DNA of 64,000 nt from contig NW_021629797.1 in NCBI RefSeq assembly GCF_900700375.1, positions 1 to 64,000 on the forward strand. The letters are read 5' to 3'. Positions 47,581 to 64,000 of the stretch are shown piece by piece. Source of the stretch: Denticeps clupeoides. Taxonomy: Eukaryota > Chordata > Actinopteri > Clupeiformes > Denticipitidae. Position numbers and translations under genes: made by a program. Below the pieces are notes generated by a model. That model saw only the letters and a list, made by a program, of their open reading frames with translations, had not been told where the DNA came from and ran no database searches. Numbering within the stretch: the first letter of the stretch is position 1; every line of letters starts with the position of its first letter.

Positions 47581-48074
47581 TATATCTTTCCAACCTGAAG
47601 TAAACTATTTACGGTTTACTCCGCTGCTTGCTTTTGTCTCTTTGTGCCTGGAACTGAATATGGGGTGAAGGCCTGGCGCTGGTTTTAAAGTGCTGAACCT
47701 CAGTGAACTAAATCACAATTTCCTGCATCAAGTTCTTTAGGCTCTTGTAATCGCCAAATTTTAATTTTGGTCTACCGATACTCAAAGTTCTGCAAAGAAC
47801 TGTTCTGGTCGGCTCCCTGCTTTATGTAGGCCACCCACGCCCTGTACAAAGTCTGCCATTCCCCTCACATGGAAGATTAAAGTGGAACAAAGAGCCACGC
47901 CTGCAACCACTGCACAAACTGCAGAGCTGGCGAGCAGATTCAGGTTCAGAAGTTCTACTGTCTAGAGATTTTTGATCTGTTTTTGAGGTTGTCCTGCCCA
48001 GTGGAATACTGGTTTTTGTGCTAGTTCGGAGGTTCTTCTGCAAGGAGTAGCACTGATTCTGATTTTCAGCGGCC
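47581..48074. other. short interval between cdk1 and the laminin gene
   Basis: It must contain the laminin promoter and 5' UTR. No TATA box or CpG-rich block stands out, and no other feature is recognised. Confidence 0.5.
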
Positions 48075-61427
<13,353 letters not shown>

Positions 61428-61581
61428 GGAGCTCATCTTTAGCCCGAACTTTTCTTCTGAAATCTGCTCTACTCCACAGATGAAGTCAGAGCAAGAATTC
61501 AACATTTTCTGCTTTCATTTTCCTAATCTTTAAATGAATATTTTGTGATAACATTGTATAACATTCAGTCTAAAATGCAAC

Positions 61582-61587
61582 AATAAA
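61582..61587 (+). terminator. laminin gene polyadenylation signal
   Basis: AATAAA at 61582-61587 lies 155 bases after the stop codon and is followed by AT-rich sequence. Confidence 0.65.
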
Positions 61588-61641
61588 TAATAATGATTAT
61601 AATAATAACCGAATGTGAATGATAAGCCGGCATTTCTCTAG

Positions 61642-61831
61642 ATTGTGTGGGTGTGCAGCACAGCACACGGTGTCACAGTGAGATGTGTCCTCTGCTTTTA
61701 ACCATCACCCTTGGTGAGCAGTGTGCGGGGACGAGGATTTTGCTCAGTGGCACCTTGGCGGATCGGGATTCGAACTGGCGACCTTCTGATTACGGGGGCG
61801 CTTCCTTAACCGCTAGGCCACCACTGCCCCC
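61642..61831 (-). mobile_element. SINE-A copy, nearly full length
   Basis: This is reverse SINE-A: CACACGGTGTCACAGTGAGA, TTAACCATCACCCTTGGTGA, TTTGCTCAGTGGCACCTTGG, CGGGATTCGAACTGGCGACC and AACCGCTAGGCCACCACTGC. Confidence 0.88.
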
Positions 61832-61865
61832 ATGAAAGTGACGTGACTGTCATTGTGAGGGTCTG

Positions 61866-61943
61866 CAGGGTGTCACATTTAACCGTCACCCTTGGTGAGC
61901 AGTGGGGACTGGTGTGTGGGGACGGCGCCTCGCCCAGTGGCCC
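61866..61943 (-). mobile_element. SINE-A fragment truncated by a SINE-B
   Basis: GTGTCACATTTAACCGTCAC, CCTTGGTGAGCAGTG and GTGTGGGGACGGCGCCTCGC is reverse SINE-A body. The head is replaced by the SINE-B that follows. Confidence 0.75.
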
Positions 61944-62138
61944 TCGCCTAGTGGGTAACACACTCGCCTATGAACCAGAAGACCCAGGTTCAAATCCCAC
62001 TTACTACCATTGTGTCCCTGAGCAAGACACTTAACCCTAAATTGCTCCAGGGGGGGACTGTCCCTGTAACTACTGATTGTAAGTCGCTCTGGATAAGGGC
62101 GTCTGATAAATGCTGTAAATGTAAATGTAAGTCAAGTT
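61944..62138 (+). mobile_element. SINE-B copy, full length
   Basis: Head CCTAGTGGGTAACACACTCG and B-box CAGGTTCAAATCCC, body CTTACTACCATTGTGTCCCT and CTGTCCCTGTAACTACTGAT, tail CTCTGGATAAGGGCGTCTGA with TGTAAATGTAA. Confidence 0.88.
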
Positions 62139-62306
62139 AAGACAAGTTAGTGAAACGAAATGGCGTTTCTCCAGAACCAGGAGCTGAATGTAACATACTA
62201 ACATCGACACACCGGGCTGTGTGTTGACGAGAATGTCCTGAATGTCCTTACATGTCCTTACATTAATAAAATAAAGGAAGAAGAATTGCGAGAACGCTTG
62301 AAGATA

Positions 62307-62503
62307 AATGATTACATTTACATTATTTATCAGACGCTCTTATCCAGAGCGACTTACAATCAGTAGTTACAGGGGACAGTCCCCCCCTGGAGCAATTTAG
62401 GGTTAAGTGTCTTGCTCAGGGACACAATGGTCGTAAGTGGGATTCGAACCTGGGTCTTCTGGTTCATAGGCGAGTGTGTTACCCACTAGGCTACTACCAC
62501 CCA
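62307..62503 (-). mobile_element. SINE-B copy, full length, reverse
   Basis: ATTACATTTACATTATTTAT, CAGACGCTCTTATCCAGAGC, GTGTCTTGCTCAGGGACACA, GGATTCGAACCTGGGTCTTC and AGGCTACTACCACCC. Together with the forward copy at 61944-62138 it forms an inverted pair. Confidence 0.88.
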
Positions 62504-62639
62504 TGATCCATTTAGCACCTCAACCTCATCATGAAACGGAGTCAAATGTATTAATAAAATAAAGGAAGAAGAATTGTGAGGTTGGAAGGTGTTTGGTTGA
62601 CATTTAGGTGTGAAACAGATGATTTTGCACGGAACATGA

Positions 62640-62714
62640 AGCGCGGAGGTGCGGTGTCGTGACGTCACTCTCGGTACAAAAACCCGTGGGGTCCGCGGCG
62701 CGCGGCGCTTCACC
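62640..62714 (+). promoter_or_regulatory. arg2 proximal promoter / 5' UTR with a perfect CRE
   Basis: TGACGTCA (62660-62667) is a perfect palindromic cAMP response element 47 bases before the ATG. TACAAAAA follows at about 62674, and the segment is CpG-rich. The transcription start is not visible. Confidence 0.5.
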
Positions 62715-63756
62715 ATGAGGGGCGGACTGCGGCTCCGCGCGGCGCTCGGCGCACCCCGACGTCACCCAGCGGGCATCGTGGGCGCTCCCCAGCGTCACTC
62801 GGTGGGAATCGTGGGCGCGCCCTTCAACAGAGGACAGGTGAGCGCCGGTCATCATCATCATTATTATCATCATCATCATTATCATCATCATCATCATATC
62901 CTGCTGCAGCCCCGGGACGGAGTGGAGAGCGGACCGGACCTGATCCGAGCTGCAGGGCTGCTGCAAAAACTCACCCAACAAGGTCGTTTCTGTGTGTGTC
63001 AACTGTGTGTTGAAGTGAATCAACTGAAAAGATTTTAGTCTGAATGTCCTTACATGGCAACTTAATCTGTAGAGTGTGTGTAGTGTGTGAAGACGATGTG
63101 TAGCGTGTGTGTAAAGTGTGTTTAGAATGTGTGTAGACTGCGTGTGTTGCATGTGTAGAGTATGTGTAATGTGTATAGAGTGTGTGTAGAGCATGTGTAG
63201 CCGGTATGTAACATGTTTAGAGTGTGTGTTGCATGTGTAGAGTATGTGTAATGTGTGTAGAGTATGTGTAGCCGGTGTGTAACGTGTTTAGAGCGTGTGT
63301 GGCATGTGTAAGAGTATGTAACGTGTTTAGAGCGTGTGTGGCATGTGTAAGAGTATGTAATGTGTTTAGAGTGTGTGTAGACTATGTGTAGCTGGTGTGT
63401 AACGTGTTTAGAGTGTGTGTGGCATGTGTAGAGTATGTGTAATGTGTATAGAGCGTGTGTTGCATGTGTAGAGTATGTGTAATGTGTATAGAGCGTGTGT
63501 AGAGTATGTGTAGCCGGTGTGTAACGTTTTTAGAGCGTGTGTTGCATGTGTAGAGTATGTGTATCATGTATATAGCATGTGTGTAACATGTGTAGAGTGT
63601 TTTTGCAGTGTGTGTCTCGGTCTGCTGTTCCTTGGTTGCGGTGCTGGTGTTGAATAGTGTGTGTGAGAGTGTGTGTCTGTGTGTGAAATACTTTGTTTTA
63701 TTCATAGCAGCTCAGAGACTGAATCCGATAGGATGAGTGAGCCAACGCCCCTGGAG

Positions 63757-63804
<48 letters not shown>

Positions 63805-64000
63805 TGTGTGAGTGTGTGTGTGCGTTGGGATTGCTGTTTAGAGATGAGTGATTTATTTGGCTGGCTAGAGCAGCAGGTGATTATTTACCCATCATGCATT
63901 GGACCTCTGCAGGTCAGCATGAGTGTCTGTACCGTGAATGTGTGTGTGTGTCCCAGGCTGTGCAGTGAAGGACTATGGGAACGTGACATGTGACGATGTC
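62715..64000 (+). CDS. arg2: arginase 2, mitochondrial type (arg2), first three exons, cut by the right edge
   Basis: Arginase hydrolyses arginine to ornithine and urea; arginase 2 is the mitochondrial form. Exon 1 (62715-62837, 41 codons) begins MRGGLRLRAALG, an Arg-rich presequence, and ends GIVGAPFNRGQ. Exon 2 (62910-62982) encodes PRDGVESGPDLIRAAGLLQK, matching RKGVEHGPAAIREAGLMKRL of human ARG2. Exon 3 (63957-64000, open at the edge) encodes GCAVKDYGNVTCDDV, matching GCHLKDFGDLSF. The exon 2 donor (AAG|GTCGTT) is weak, but the phase (G|GC) fits exon 3. The catalytic Mn-binding motifs lie beyond the window. The presequence contains a short internal duplication (RH..GIVGAP twice). Arg1 is less likely because of the N-terminal extension. 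Confidence 0.9.
62843..62896 (+). repeat. CAT/TTAT triplet run in arg2 intron 1
   Basis: ATCATCATCATTATTATC-type triplets fill almost the whole 72-base intron between arg2 exons 1 and 2. Confidence 0.9.
63060..63610 (+). repeat. TGTGTAGAGTATGTGTAATG-type minisatellite in arg2 intron 2
   Basis: Variants of GTGTGTAGAGTATGTGTAAT, GTGTATAGAGCGTGTGTTGC and GGTGTGTAACGTGTTTAGAG repeat for about 550 bases. Confidence 0.93.
63759..63813. repeat. TG microsatellite in arg2 intron 2
   Basis: About 55 bases of almost pure TG; a further TG run ends directly in the acceptor of exon 3 (TGTGTCCCAG|). Confidence 0.93.

Noticed and set aside
62604-63194. 196-residue minus-strand open frame
   Set aside because: It is made of CAT/ATG triplets, TG-rich repeats and the antisense of arg2 exons; there is no protein similarity.

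Overview
This is vertebrate nuclear DNA, almost certainly from a teleost fish. The genes have short exons in small introns. CA/TG microsatellites are very dense. Two tRNA-headed SINE families of a type seen in fish occur many times, and two sequences match common fish DNA-transposon repeats. The SINE consensus recalls a clupeomorph (Denticeps-like) genome, but that is only an impression.

Left two thirds, minus strand (1 to about 42.1 kb): most of ank3 (ankyrin-G), running right to left. Two recognisable alternative first exons lie at 42.1 kb and 30.1 kb, and a weaker third candidate at 23.8 kb. They feed a shared run of ankyrin-repeat exons (20.5-9.5 kb), then the linker exons (9.0-4.3 kb) and the ZU5 exons (1.85-0.6 kb). 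The UPA domain, giant exon, death domain and stop lie beyond position 1. A 24-nt micro-exon (MMVNRTTE) and a 60-nt cassette exon are present. A CpG-rich block at 7.3-7.5 kb is a plausible internal promoter for a repeat-less isoform.

45.1-47.6 kb, plus strand: a complete cdk1 gene (302 codons plus stop) with a CCAAT/CHR cell-cycle promoter, head to head with ank3. Only about 0.5 kb further on, 48.1-61.4 kb holds a complete laminin alpha gene of 38 coding exons and about 1,700 residues. Its architecture (signal peptide, a few LE modules, coiled coil, five LG domains) and its matches are those of the short LAMA3A form. From 62.7 kb to the right edge are the first three exons of a mitochondrial-type arginase, arg2.

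The ank3-cdk1 neighbourhood matches human 10q21; the laminin alpha-3-like gene and arg2 are not their neighbours there. The products act separately: a membrane-cytoskeleton adaptor, the mitotic kinase, a basement-membrane subunit and an arginine hydrolase.

Six places in otherwise well-conserved coding exons or splice sites are off by exactly one base, mostly in short homopolymers. This looks more like consensus error of a long-read assembly than gene decay, because every surrounding frame and splice phase is intact. Non-coding sequence is dominated by minisatellites (54-bp, 62-bp, 29-bp and about 20-bp units), SINE copies, a solo LTR with target-site duplication, and two DNA-transposon remnants.
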